Shown here piece after piece: positions 1 through 8,124 of a stretch of DNA of 42,307 bases. The DNA is from an uncultured Granulosicoccaceae bacterium (GTDB lineage: Bacteria > Pseudomonadota > Gammaproteobacteria > Granulosicoccales > Granulosicoccaceae), in contig CALGNZ010000110.1 in assembly GCA_937957915.1 (NCBI GenBank), positions 1 to 42,307 of the forward strand, written 5' to 3'. The position numbers were made by a program, and so were the translations under genes. The notes beneath the pieces were generated by a model that saw only the letters and a list, made by a program, of their open reading frames with translations, ran no database searches and was not told where the DNA came from. Every line of letters begins with the position of its first letter. The stretch's first letter is position 1.

Positions 1-16
1 ATTTGTGGTTAGAATT

Positions 17-1003
17 ATGAAGTCGCCTTTCCTCCGCTCCATTAGAGACATCATTCGAGCACGACACTACAGCATCAAAACCGAACAAACTTATCTGTTT
101 TGGATAGGCAATTACATTCGTTTTCATGGAATGAAACATCCTCGAGACATGGGTGAAACTCAAATTTGTCAATTTCTCGACTATCTTGCTATCGAGCGTA
201 ATGTTGCAGCCGCCACGCAAAAGGTTGCGTTAAATTCGCTCGTTTTCATGTATCGGCATGTATTAAACACCGACCCCGGTGATTTCAGCCAGTACCATCG
301 GGCGTCCGGGCCAAAAAAGTTGCCTGTTGTACTTACACGAAGTGAAATACGTGATTTGCTGGGCAATCTTTCTAATCCTTCGTTTCTATGCGCTGGTTTT
401 ATGTACGGCTCAGGATTGCGCGTTATGGAGGCAGCGCGGCTACGCGTGTCTGACATTGACATTAATCGCTTAACAGTCAGTGTGCGCGAGGGCAAAGGGG
501 GCAAGTCTCGACTGGTGACACTTGCGCCTGGCCTGGTTCCACATATCCTGCCGCATCTGAAATCTGTTGAAATTCTCTTTCAGCAAGATCAGGCTTTACG
601 CGACTACGGATGGGCTGGCGTGTACTTGCCCAATGCGCTTGACAGAAAATACCCGAATGCACCATATGAGTGGGGCTGGCAATATCTGTTTCCAGCTGCA
701 AAACATAGCATTGACCCTCGGTCTGGCAAGAAACGCCGACACCACTTGAAAGAACAAACCATCCAGCGTGCTGTTAAAAGTGCTGTGCGCGCTTCCAGAA
801 TCAGCAAACCAGCAACATGCCATTCACTCAGACACAGTTTTGCCACTCATCTACTGGAAAATGGCGCCGACATTAGAACTGTCCAGGAACAGATGGGGCA
901 CAACGATGTCCGCACTACCGAAATCTACACCCACGTTCTTAATCGAGGTGGCCATGCAGTCCGCAGCCCAATGGTCGATATATTCGGGCTCGGCCCTGCA
1001 TAG
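17..1003 (+). CDS. intI: Integron integrase (tyrosine recombinase)
   Basis: Site-specific tyrosine recombinase that inserts and excises gene cassettes at attI and attC sites. The full catalytic set is visible: Arg in GSGLRV, Lys in EGKGGKSR, the HxxR of HSLRHSF, and the final His with the tyrosine nucleophile in MGHND and IYTHVL. The segment LPNALDRKYPNAPYEWGW is the extra patch that separates integron integrases from XerC/XerD. The length of 328 residues is normal and there is no frameshift, so the gene looks intact. An in-frame GTG lies at 5, but MKSPFLRSIR from the ATG at 17 is the usual family N terminus. In the common integron layout attI and the cassettes lie on the 5' side of intI, which here is off the left edge. 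No clear attC core pair was found to the right. Identification is from family knowledge; activity is inferred. Confidence 0.94.
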   Translation: MKSPFLRSIRDIIRARHYSIKTEQTYLFWIGNYIRFHGMKHPRDMGETQICQFLDYLAIERNVAAATQKVALNSLVFMYRHVLNTDPGDFSQYHRASGPKKLPVVLTRSEIRDLLGNLSNPSFLCAGFMYGSGLRVMEAARLRVSDIDINRLTVSVREGKGGKSRLVTLAPGLVPHILPHLKSVEILFQQDQALRDYGWAGVYLPNALDRKYPNAPYEWGWQYLFPAAKHSIDPRSGKKRRHHLKEQTIQRAVKSAVRASRISKPATCHSLRHSFATHLLENGADIRTVQEQMGHNDVRTTEIYTHVLNRGGHAVRSPMVDIFGLGPA

Positions 1004-1042
1004 CCGTGATGTAAAAAGTCTGCCATAAAATTATAGTAGTTC

Positions 1043-1064
1043 GGCTGATTTAGAATCGTCAGCC
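1043..1064. terminator. Small hairpin between convergent genes
   Basis: A 6-bp inverted repeat (GGCTGA / TCAGCC, 10-nt loop) lies between the end of intI and the end of the reverse-strand ORF. There is no T-run on either side, so it is at best a weak terminator. Confidence 0.25.
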
Positions 1065-1092
1065 AAATTAGCAAACACACCAAAGTTTAGAT

Positions 1093-1584
1093 TTAGTGAA
1101 GCGTATAGTCTCTCTTGTCCCAAATTGTGCCTTCCCAATTAGATATAACTCCGGTGGCCTCGCACTCTACACGTTCCCATCCAATGCGATTGTCTTCGGC
1201 GTATATCCCCACTTCAACCTCGCCGTTACAAATTGTTTTGTTTTGAATTTGTACGCATTCGGTATTCGCAAAAAATAGTGGCATCGAATAATTCTCTGAA
1301 GCGGATTCAATAATCTCCGTCAGAAACCGCGCAAACTTATTCGCCTCTGGATTCATTTGAGCAATCTGCCCGTCTTCGTCAAGGAAGTTTTTTAGATCTG
1401 AAATTTTGACATTTCTGATGTTCTCCACAATGAAAACTCTTCCATGATATTTTAAACCATTAGACTGATTTTGCTTCCACCAATGGTTAACCCGAAGATT
1501 GCACACCGAGCATCTACCGCATCGAACGGATGCTGACAATGCGGTATTCACGATCACTACGAGACTACTGAACAAACAACGCAT
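1093..1584 (-). CDS. Hypothetical exported protein, unrecognised
   Basis: I do not recognise this 163-residue protein. The ATG at 1584 gives a short basic and hydrophobic N terminus (MRCLFSSLVVIVNTALSASV) that resembles a signal peptide, followed by a CxxCxxC cluster (RCGRCSVC). The rest is mixed polar sequence with several Trp and two further Cys (ECVQIQNKTIC). An in-frame GTG lies two codons upstream; no convincing Shine-Dalgarno sequence precedes either start. It is convergent with intI, and its start abuts a REP-like repeat copy. Small orphan ORFs beside an integrase can be former cassettes, but I see no attC next to it. The ORF may be real because it is long and has a plausible export signal, but it could also be non-coding. 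Confidence 0.45.
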   Translation of the reverse strand: MRCLFSSLVVIVNTALSASVRCGRCSVCNLRVNHWWKQNQSNGLKYHGRVFIVENIRNVKISDLKNFLDEDGQIAQMNPEANKFARFLTEIIESASENYSMPLFFANTECVQIQNKTICNGEVEVGIYAEDNRIGWERVECEATGVISNWEGTIWDKRDYTLH

Positions 1585-1590
1585 TCGCAC

Positions 1591-1688
1591 TATTGGTGCG
1601 ATTCGCGTCGCTCACCAACACCCTACGTCCGGTCGTAGAGAGGCTTTTCGATTCGTTTTTGATCTTTTCAAAAATGAAGGCCCCCGGC
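1591..1688 (+). repeat. Partial copy (3' part) of the dispersed repeat
   Basis: About 98 bp matching the last ~100 bp of the two full copies at 1803-2050 and 9243-9488. Shared blocks include TTCGCGTC, TCACCAACACCCTACG, GGTCGTAG, CTTTTCAAAAATGAAGG and CCCCCGGC. It holds a small hairpin CTACG-tccggt-CGTAG (1623-1638) that is kept, with changes, in the other copies. The copy starts at the 5' end of the reverse-strand hypothetical gene. Confidence 0.8.
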
Positions 1689-1703
1689 ATATGATGTAAT
1701 GAT

Positions 1704-1731
1704 GGTGGATGCGCCTGGCGCTTATGCCACC
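1704..1731. repeat. REP-like palindrome
   Basis: Imperfect palindrome with outer arms GGTGG / CCACC and a perfect inner palindrome GCGCC-T-GGCGC, followed by CTACAG. Its form (GTAGGGTGG...CCACC read on the reverse strand) resembles widespread extragenic palindromes of Proteobacteria. It is distinct in sequence from the ~247-bp repeat next to it. Confidence 0.55.
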
Positions 1732-1802
1732 CTACAGTTGTCTTCAGATCCATTATAGATATTGGACCAGGCGCCCGCACAAAGGTCAAACTGCTTTTGA
1801 TC

Positions 1803-2050
1803 TTGATCTAGCCGTGTTTAATCAGTTTTGAGATTAATCTAGGAAGGGGGTCGGCGCGCCATGAATGGCGCCAAGAGCGCTGTCGGCAAGGGAGGGCTGT
1901 TTGCGCGGCCCGCTTCAGCGATTAATCTCGAAATGCCGCAAGTACACTTGGGATTGGTGCGGTTCGCGTCACTCACCAACACCCTACTTCCGGTCGTAGG
2001 AAGATTTTTTGCTTCGTTTTTGGTCTTTTCAAATATAAAGGCCCTCGGCT
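1803..2050 (+). repeat. Full copy A of the dispersed structured repeat
   Basis: About 248 bp matching 9243-9488 over its whole length. The left part carries TTGATCTA and TTTGAGATT, the middle carries GGCTGTTTGCGCG, and the right part carries TTCAGCGATTAATCTC, AAATGCCGC, GGTTCGCGTCACTCA and CAACACCCT. Arms at 1827-1839 (TTTGAGATTAATC) and 1920-1932 (GATTAATCTCGAA) are inverted repeats enclosing ~80 nt that can fold further. The copy lies just outside the terminator of the importer operon. It has no believable gene. Confidence 0.85.
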
Positions 2051-2058
2051 ACAGCGCA

Positions 2059-2095
2059 TAAAAAAGGCCGCGCATGGACGTTCATGCGCGGCCTT
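2059..2095 (-). terminator. Intrinsic terminator of the importer operon
   Basis: A perfect 13-bp stem (AAGGCCGCGCATG / CATGCGCGGCCTT, 2064-2076 and 2083-2095) with a 6-nt loop. On the reverse strand it is followed by a run of T (the A-run at 2060-2065). It lies ~40 bp past the stop of the binding-protein gene. Confidence 0.92.
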
Positions 2096-2134
2096 CAGAC
2101 CATCAGTTTTACTGCAGTTGATTAACGCATGTGG

Positions 2135-3313
2135 TTAACGCGTACCAACAACCTGCCAGTTGCCATCTACAATTTTCGAAATAAATACTTCATTCGAAAC
2201 AATGTGATCCTCACCAACACTGACTCTGTTACCTGCTATTTTATCTTCAAAATCAAGTGACTCCATTGCCGCAACAAAGCTGTCGTTAGTTAAGTCTGTA
2301 CCAGCGGCTTCAAGCGCCTTTACAAAGATTTCAGCCGCTGAACGACCCAACAATGCACCAGTGCCCGGAAACTTTTCACCGGTGGCTTCTGTGTAGGATT
2401 TTATCCATGCAGCCGCTTCAGGCTCGGTGGCACGTGATGCCAGATCCTGCCAGCCAGCACCGGCGAAAAAGCCTTCGGTGACACCACCAGGTACTTTGGC
2501 AATGGCGGTGTGGAATGACGCACTTGAGCCAACGAATTTGGCATCTGTCCAGCCAATCTTTTTGGCGGTGGCGATTGCAGTGATAGCGCCACGTACTGAA
2601 AGTGCGATGGCGATGGTGTCGCAGCCTGCTTCTTTCAGCTTGCCGAGCGCGCCCACGTAGTCAGACTCGTCTGGCTTGTGTGTGGTTTCAGCCTTGAACT
2701 CGAGCGAACGCTCTGCGGCTTCATCAATTGCAGCCAGTTGAATTTCTTTACCAAAGTCACTGGGGATATACATGGCGCATATATTTTTGCTGCCTTCGTT
2801 CTCTACCATGTAGCCAATGGTGGCTCGTACCGCATCGTAGTAACTGGCAGTACCGGCAAACTTGTACTTGATTGGATCCTGCACCATCTGCCGCGCGCCG
2901 GTCAGCGGGTTCACGTTAGGGATGCCTTTTTTGTCGAGCACTTTGAAGGCTGCGATATTGTGCGGTGTACCCAGTGACAACAGCATTGAGAACACTTTGT
3001 CGCGGTTGACCAGCTTATTAACGCCCTGCACCGCCTTTGGCACCTGATAACCATGGTCTTCTACCACGAAGCGAATTGTGCGGCCGTGTATGCCACCGGC
3101 GGCATTGATTTCATCGAAGTAGAGTTGCGCGGCTTTTGTGGCCGGCGCGCCAAATGCAGCGAATGGACCAGACAGATCGTTAAGACTGCCTACCACAACT
3201 TCAGTATCGGATACACCCTGTGTGGCGGCGCCAGCGATACCCGCGGCAGTGGTTGCAACGGTGGATGCAGTGGCGAACGCCAGTGCCTTTACGAGTGTTT
3301 TCGTTTTAGTCAT
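2135..3313 (-). CDS. ABC transporter periplasmic binding protein, LivK-like
   Basis: Periplasmic solute-binding protein of the branched-chain-amino-acid (HAAT) type, which delivers ligand to the LivHM permease pair. The signal peptide spans about residues 1-29 (MTKTKTLVKALAF...AGIAGAA). The mature part starts with a typical Type I fold entry, VVVGSLNDLSGPFAAFG, and continues with YFDEINAAGGIHGR and VVEDHGYQVPKAVQ. The length of 392 residues is usual. A GGGAGAG ribosome site lies 8-9 nt before the ATG. It is the last gene of the operon, directly ahead of a strong terminator and 96 bp after the acyl-CoA ligase. Members of this family also bind aromatic acids, amides and urea, so the ligand cannot be read from the sequence. 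The ligase neighbour favours an organic acid (inference). Confidence 0.9.
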   Translation of the reverse strand: MTKTKTLVKALAFATASTVATTAAGIAGAATQGVSDTEVVVGSLNDLSGPFAAFGAPATKAAQLYFDEINAAGGIHGRTIRFVVEDHGYQVPKAVQGVNKLVNRDKVFSMLLSLGTPHNIAAFKVLDKKGIPNVNPLTGARQMVQDPIKYKFAGTASYYDAVRATIGYMVENEGSKNICAMYIPSDFGKEIQLAAIDEAAERSLEFKAETTHKPDESDYVGALGKLKEAGCDTIAIALSVRGAITAIATAKKIGWTDAKFVGSSASFHTAIAKVPGGVTEGFFAGAGWQDLASRATEPEAAAWIKSYTEATGEKFPGTGALLGRSAAEIFVKALEAAGTDLTNDSFVAAMESLDFEDKIAGNRVSVGEDHIVSNEVFISKIVDGNWQVVGTR

Positions 3314-3409
3314 AGTTTCTCTCCCAGCTCTCTTTTGTGTGGTAGTTATTGGTGACTTTGTGCGGCACCGTGATTCGTCAGTAATTATTTGTTGGCTCGC
3401 AAAACCAGG

Positions 3410-5278
3410 CTAACCTGCCTTTGCATACATAGAGTCTATTAACTTCGAGTGAGCTTTTTCGACAAAGCTTCTCTTAAGTTTCATCGTTGGTGTCAGCTCT
3501 TCATCTTCTGCAGTTAACAATACGTCTATCAAGCGGAATTCCTTTATTTGTTCAACCCGCGCAAACTTCTTGTTGACTGATTCGACCTCCGCACCAATGA
3601 GCTCAACAATCGGACTGGCAGCACACAGCGACGCAAAATCGGAAAATGGAATTTGATTGTCCTGCGCAAATTTTTCGACGTTTTCCTGATCGATCATCAC
3701 CAGACAGGTAAGGTACTTGCGTCTGTCTCCTATTACGATGGCATCAGACACATAAGGCGAAAACTTAAGCTGGCTTTCAAATTCGGCAGGCGTTATGTTT
3801 TTACCGCCAGCGGTAATGATGATGTCTTTTAGCCTGCCGGTAATGGTCAGCGCCTTTTGCTCATCCAGAAAGCCGACATCACCTGTGTTCAGCCAGCCAT
3901 CTGCCGCAATGGTTTCAGCGGTTTTTTCAGGTTGATTCCAGTAGCCCTGAAATACATTTGGCCCTCGCACTCGTATTTCGCCGTCGTCGGCTATCTTTAT
4001 TTCTGTGCCCGGCAATGCCTTGCCGACTGTGCCGATGGAGTTGTCATCAGCCAGGTTGGTACTGATAACCCCGGCAGACTCCGTTGCGCCATACCCTTCG
4101 CGCAGCGGCACGCCAATCGCTTCAAACCAGCGCAGTAATTCCGGACTGATCGGGGCCGCGCCACTACCGCCACGACGCATTCTGTTCATACCCAGCAGGT
4201 GTCGGAGGTTAGACAGCACCAGAAAGTCCCACATTTTGTATCGCAGCTTTAACAGTGGCGTGACACTGCCTTTTTCTGCCTGCGCCACCACCTCTCCACC
4301 AGTTTTTAATGCACGGTCAAACGCCCAGCGCCCGACCAGAGTCGCCTCGCTGCGACGAATTTGTACTTGCGAATACACTTTCTCCCAGAAACGTGGCACA
4401 GCGGCGAAGCTGTGCGGCGATACTTCACGCATATTGTCGAAGATGGTATCAACGCTTTCAGAAAAGTTAACTGTGGTTCCGGCACCCAGCTGTACATAAA
4501 CCGATAGCAGGCGCTCGTAAATATGGCATAGCGGTAAAAAGCACAACTGTTCGTCTGACCCGTCTATTTCCAGCATGGGCACGGCATAGGCTATTTGGTA
4601 CATCATATTGCGATGGCTGATCATGGCGCCTTTTGGCGGACCGGTTGTACCAGAGGTATACACCAGCATCAGCGTGTCATTAGCACTGGCTTTTGCTATT
4701 TCACCATCGATAAAGTCAGGATGTTGCGCCAGATATTCTTTGCCCAGCTCAAGCAGCTCATCGATGAACATTACTTTGTCGTCGCGAAATTCGCGCAGTC
4801 CGTCGCGCTCAAATACGATTACTTTTTTCAGGCCGGCCATGTCATCGCGGGCTTCGAGGTATTTGTCGAGTTGCTCGTCGTTTTCTATGAACAGAAACGG
4901 CGCACCGCTGTCGTTCATCAGGTACGAAAGCTGATTAGCAGAGTCTGTGGTGTAGACACCGGTAGAGACACCACCGACAAGCACAATACCCATGTCACAA
5001 TAGAGCCAGTAGCGATTGTCTTCAGACAATATAGCCACTGGCTGCCCGCGAGTCAGGCCCAGACTGGCCAGACCAGCGCCCACCCAACAGGCGTGCTGGT
5101 AGTAGTCTGTCCAGCTATAGGCTTTCCATATGCCCAGGTCTTTTTCGCGGTGGGCAACGCGCTCACCGTATTGCAGGCTCCGATGCTTAAACAACGCGGG
5201 AATAGTGTCATGGCCATCGACCGCGATGGTTTGCTCTGGTGGTATTGCGTTTTCAGTTGTCGACATTGTTATCGCCAT
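3410..5278 (-). CDS. AMP-dependent acyl-CoA synthetase (long-chain FadD15-like)
   Basis: Adenylate-forming ligase that activates a carboxylic acid to its CoA thioester with ATP, in the cytosol or at the inner face of the membrane. Visible motifs are the P-loop VYTSGTTGPPKGAMISHRNM, the A5-type motif REGYGATES, the A7 block LNTGDVGFLDE with ITGRLKDIIITAGGKNITP, and a C-terminal lysine region near PTMKLKRSFV. The length of 622 residues fits long-chain or broad-range ligases more than benzoate ligases (~520). The start overlaps the upstream livGF gene by 10 bp. A second ATG lies four codons in, at 5266. Placement inside the liv operon suggests that the imported substrate is trapped as its CoA ester. 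The substrate is unknown: a fatty, phenylalkanoic or other aryl acid is possible. Confidence 0.9.
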   Translation of the reverse strand: MAITMSTTENAIPPEQTIAVDGHDTIPALFKHRSLQYGERVAHREKDLGIWKAYSWTDYYQHACWVGAGLASLGLTRGQPVAILSEDNRYWLYCDMGIVLVGGVSTGVYTTDSANQLSYLMNDSGAPFLFIENDEQLDKYLEARDDMAGLKKVIVFERDGLREFRDDKVMFIDELLELGKEYLAQHPDFIDGEIAKASANDTLMLVYTSGTTGPPKGAMISHRNMMYQIAYAVPMLEIDGSDEQLCFLPLCHIYERLLSVYVQLGAGTTVNFSESVDTIFDNMREVSPHSFAAVPRFWEKVYSQVQIRRSEATLVGRWAFDRALKTGGEVVAQAEKGSVTPLLKLRYKMWDFLVLSNLRHLLGMNRMRRGGSGAAPISPELLRWFEAIGVPLREGYGATESAGVISTNLADDNSIGTVGKALPGTEIKIADDGEIRVRGPNVFQGYWNQPEKTAETIAADGWLNTGDVGFLDEQKALTITGRLKDIIITAGGKNITPAEFESQLKFSPYVSDAIVIGDRRKYLTCLVMIDQENVEKFAQDNQIPFSDFASLCAASPIVELIGAEVESVNKKFARVEQIKEFRLIDVLLTAEDEELTPTMKLKRSFVEKAHSKLIDSMYAKAG

Positions 5279-6903
5279 GTCTTTTTTCTTTTCCAGCGCT
5301 TTTGATCACGTTGTGAAGTGCCGGTATCACCGAGATAGAATTCCTGAATGTCCTGCGAGTCAAGGAGCTTTTGCGCCTCACCTGCCATTACTATGCGGCC
5401 AATCTCAAGTACGTAACCGTAGTGAGCGGTTTTTAAAGCCACCGAGGCGTTTTGCTCTACCAGTAACATGGTTACCCCCTGCTCGCTGTTGAGCCGCCGA
5501 ATAATGCCGAATATTTCCTGCACCAGCAGTGGTGACAAACCAAGGCTCGGTTCATCAAGCAGCAACACGGTAGGGCGCGTCATCAGGCCTCGGCCGATTG
5601 CGAGCATCTGCTGCTGCCCACCCGACAGGGTACCGGCGGTTTGCTGTCGACGTTCGTTTAGTGCCGGAAAGTAGGTCATCACCATGTCAATGTCTTGCTT
5701 TACCTCTGAGCGATCAGAGCGCGAGTACGCTCCCATCATCAGATTTTCCTCGACACTCAGCAACGGAAATACTTCACGCCCCTCAGGTACGTGCGCAACA
5801 CCGGCCTTAACGATATGGTCGGGTTCGCGGCCCTGGATTTCTTCGCCGTTAAGCAGCACCTGACCCTTGGTCGGGTCCATCACTCCGCACACGGTTTTTA
5901 GCAGTGTGGTTTTACCTGCACCGTTGGCCCCCAGAATGGTGACGATCTGACCTTGCGGCACATTCAGACTAACACCGCGCAACGCCAGTATCGGCCCGTA
6001 GCTTGTTTCTATATTGTTCAGTTCAAGAACGTTGCTATGGCTTTCTTCGGCATTGCCCTGATTACCGACGCCGATGCCTGCTGTCGCAGAAGCAGCAGTT
6101 GCAGGCACTACTGACGCCGTAGTTTGCGTGCCACCGGCCGACTCAGGCTCACCGAGATATGCCTCGATAACATCCGGGTTTTTCTGCACCTCTTCAGACG
6201 TGCCGAGCGCCAGCGGCCTGCCGTCAGCCAGTGCCAGCACGCGGTCAGAGACTTTGGATACCAGCCCCATATCGTGCTCTACCATCAATACGGTTAGCCC
6301 CATGTCTTTCTGCATATCTTCAATCCAGAATGCCATGTCTTGCGTTTCTTCTACAGACAGACCGGAAGCCGGTTCGTCGAGCAGGATAATTTTTGGTGAT
6401 GACGACAGGGCACGTGCAATTTCGACGACTTTTCTGACACCGTAGGGCAACCCTGCAATCAGGCTGTTGCGATAGGGTTGCAGATCAAAAAAGTCTATTA
6501 CCTCTTCAACGTGCTCGCGATGTTCTATTTCTGCACGCCGGGTACCCGGCGTAAAAAAGATGTCCTGCAGGAAGTTTGTCGCACGGCTTGAGTGACGACC
6601 CACCAACAGGTTTTGCAATACGGTAGAGTGCTCAAACAGCTCTATGTTCTGGAAGGTTCGGGCAATACCGAGCTGTGCAATTTCCTCGGGCTTCATGCCG
6701 GTGATGTCGTGACCGTCGAAGTGCAGTGACCCGCCACTGGGCTCATAAAAGCGGCTGATCAGGTTAAAGATGGTCGACTTGCCGGCGCCATTGGGACCGA
6801 CAATGGTAAACACCTCTCCGGGTTCGACCGAAAAACTGACGTTGTCTACTGCAACGATGCCACCAAAGCGGATCGACAAATCCTGAACGGTTAACAGGCT
6901 CAA
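5269..6903 (-). CDS. Fused LivG-LivF ABC transporter ATPase
   Basis: Supplies both ATPase domains of the importer in one chain of 544 residues; normally LivG and LivF are separate proteins of ~250 and ~235. Domain 1 (about 1-254) has Walker A GPNGAGKS (36-43), a LivG-like signature LPYGVRKVVEIARAL and Walker B IILLDEPASGL. Domain 2 (about 292-525) has Walker A GANGAGKT, signature LSGGQQQMLAIGRGL and Walker B VLLLDEPSLGL. They are joined by an Ala/Thr/Gly-rich linker of about 37 residues (255-291). The C-terminal tail is strongly basic (RWKRKKTWR). The start is TTG at 6903, overlapping the livM stop as TTGA, with GGAG 8-9 nt upstream. Tight overlaps on both sides imply coupled translation. Confidence 0.93.
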   Translation of the reverse strand: MSLLTVQDLSIRFGGIVAVDNVSFSVEPGEVFTIVGPNGAGKSTIFNLISRFYEPSGGSLHFDGHDITGMKPEEIAQLGIARTFQNIELFEHSTVLQNLLVGRHSSRATNFLQDIFFTPGTRRAEIEHREHVEEVIDFFDLQPYRNSLIAGLPYGVRKVVEIARALSSSPKIILLDEPASGLSVEETQDMAFWIEDMQKDMGLTVLMVEHDMGLVSKVSDRVLALADGRPLALGTSEEVQKNPDVIEAYLGEPESAGGTQTTASVVPATAASATAGIGVGNQGNAEESHSNVLELNNIETSYGPILALRGVSLNVPQGQIVTILGANGAGKTTLLKTVCGVMDPTKGQVLLNGEEIQGREPDHIVKAGVAHVPEGREVFPLLSVEENLMMGAYSRSDRSEVKQDIDMVMTYFPALNERRQQTAGTLSGGQQQMLAIGRGLMTRPTVLLLDEPSLGLSPLLVQEIFGIIRRLNSEQGVTMLLVEQNASVALKTAHYGYVLEIGRIVMAGEAQKLLDSQDIQEFYLGDTGTSQRDQKRWKRKKTWR

Positions 6904-8021
6904 CGCATGCGCTCCGTTTTAAGGTATGACTTGTGGCGCTTGAACATATCTTTTTTCGCCAGCGGAAATAACTGAAACCAGGTACGTATCTTCAACCAGC
7001 GGCCATAGATACCGAGCGGCTCTATCATGATAAATGCAATCAGGACGGCGGCAAACACGGCCTGATCAAGACCGGGGATAGTAAAGTTACCCAGGCCCAT
7101 GGCAGAGGAAATTTCCTCACGCATGATGGTGATGACCACTGGCAACATGCCGATAATGATGGCACCGAACCAGGCGCCGTGAATCGACCCGAGGCCACCA
7201 ATGGTTACCATTAACAGCATTTGAATGGAGATTAATATCAGGAAGGCTTCGTAGTTAAAGGCACTTAAAAAGTGCGCCAGCAGCGCACCGGCCAATCCGG
7301 TAAAAAAGCACGACAATCCAAAGGCGAGTGTTTTGTAACGGGCTATGTTCACACCCATAGCGCGAGCGGATACTTCGCTGTCTCTTATTGCAATAAACGC
7401 ACGACCAGTGGGTGAACGCAGCAGGTTGCGATAGAAGAGTGTGGCCAGCAATGCAACTACCAGACACAGCCAGTAGAAGTTATGACCGGGTACGGCGTAG
7501 GGCTCGAGGCCGCCGGCATAGCGATCGAAGTCGATACCAAAAATCATGATCGATGAGATATAAACGCCTTCAATACCGCCGGTCCAGTGCTCAAGCAAGA
7601 TGATGACGTCTTCAACGATAATACCAAACGCCAGCGTGGCAATAGCGAGATAGATACCACTCATTTTTAACGCGGGTACCGCCGCCAGTGCACCGATAAC
7701 ACCGGCAAACAACCCGGCCAGCGGAAACGCAATAAGGAACGGCACACCCGCTTCGATCAGGTTGTACTGCATATAGGCACCGCAGGCCAGAAAGGCACCA
7801 TGCCCCAGGCTTACCTGCCCGGTGTGGCCAACCAGTATCATCAGGCCGAGCCCGGCGATCACCCAGATCAGCACATAGGTCATTTCGCCCAGCAGGTATT
7901 CACCCAGCCAGAACGGTGCTGACGCTGCAGCAACAAAAGCAATCAGGTAGTAACAGAACGTTTGCCAATCGGCAAACAGTTGCAGGTCTTGCCGGTAGTC
8001 TGTTTTAAAATGAATACGCAT
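6900..8021 (-). CDS. ABC transporter permease, LivM-like
   Basis: Inner-membrane permease subunit that pairs with the LivH-like protein. It is hydrophobic, with about nine or ten membrane segments, and carries the family stretches LVGHTGQVSLGHGAFLACGAY and VGALLAHFLSAFNYEAFL-like segments, plus RAFIAIRDSEVSARAMGVN (the cytoplasmic EAA-type loop that contacts the ATPases) and TIGGLGSIHGAWFGA. I chose the ATG at 8021 (MRIHFKTDY), giving 373 residues. The frame stays open to a TTG at 8054, but neither start has a strong ribosome site. It lies ~100 bp after livH and overlaps the next gene by 4 bp. Confidence 0.9.
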   Translation of the reverse strand: MRIHFKTDYRQDLQLFADWQTFCYYLIAFVAAASAPFWLGEYLLGEMTYVLIWVIAGLGLMILVGHTGQVSLGHGAFLACGAYMQYNLIEAGVPFLIAFPLAGLFAGVIGALAAVPALKMSGIYLAIATLAFGIIVEDVIILLEHWTGGIEGVYISSIMIFGIDFDRYAGGLEPYAVPGHNFYWLCLVVALLATLFYRNLLRSPTGRAFIAIRDSEVSARAMGVNIARYKTLAFGLSCFFTGLAGALLAHFLSAFNYEAFLILISIQMLLMVTIGGLGSIHGAWFGAIIIGMLPVVITIMREEISSAMGLGNFTIPGLDQAVFAAVLIAFIMIEPLGIYGRWLKIRTWFQLFPLAKKDMFKRHKSYLKTERMR

Positions 8022-8124
8022 CAGGCAACTCTGGCTATCTGGTAAAAGTAACAACCAGGGTGACGGGCAGATGCTTCAAAAACAAACACATTGCCCGGTG
8101 CTTTGCTTACAGAGACAATCACGG

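Noticed and set aside
1861..2061. 66-codon forward ORF inside repeat copy A
   Set aside because: It lies within a repeat; the equivalent stretch in copy B is read in a different register, and no domain is visible.
1004..2134. attC or attI sites for the integron
   Set aside because: I looked for RYYYAAC/GTTRRRY core pairs; candidates such as GTTCGGC and GTTAACC break the consensus.
4595..5305. 236-codon forward ORF
   Set aside because: It is antisense to the acyl-CoA ligase, whose motifs are unmistakable; no family features of its own.
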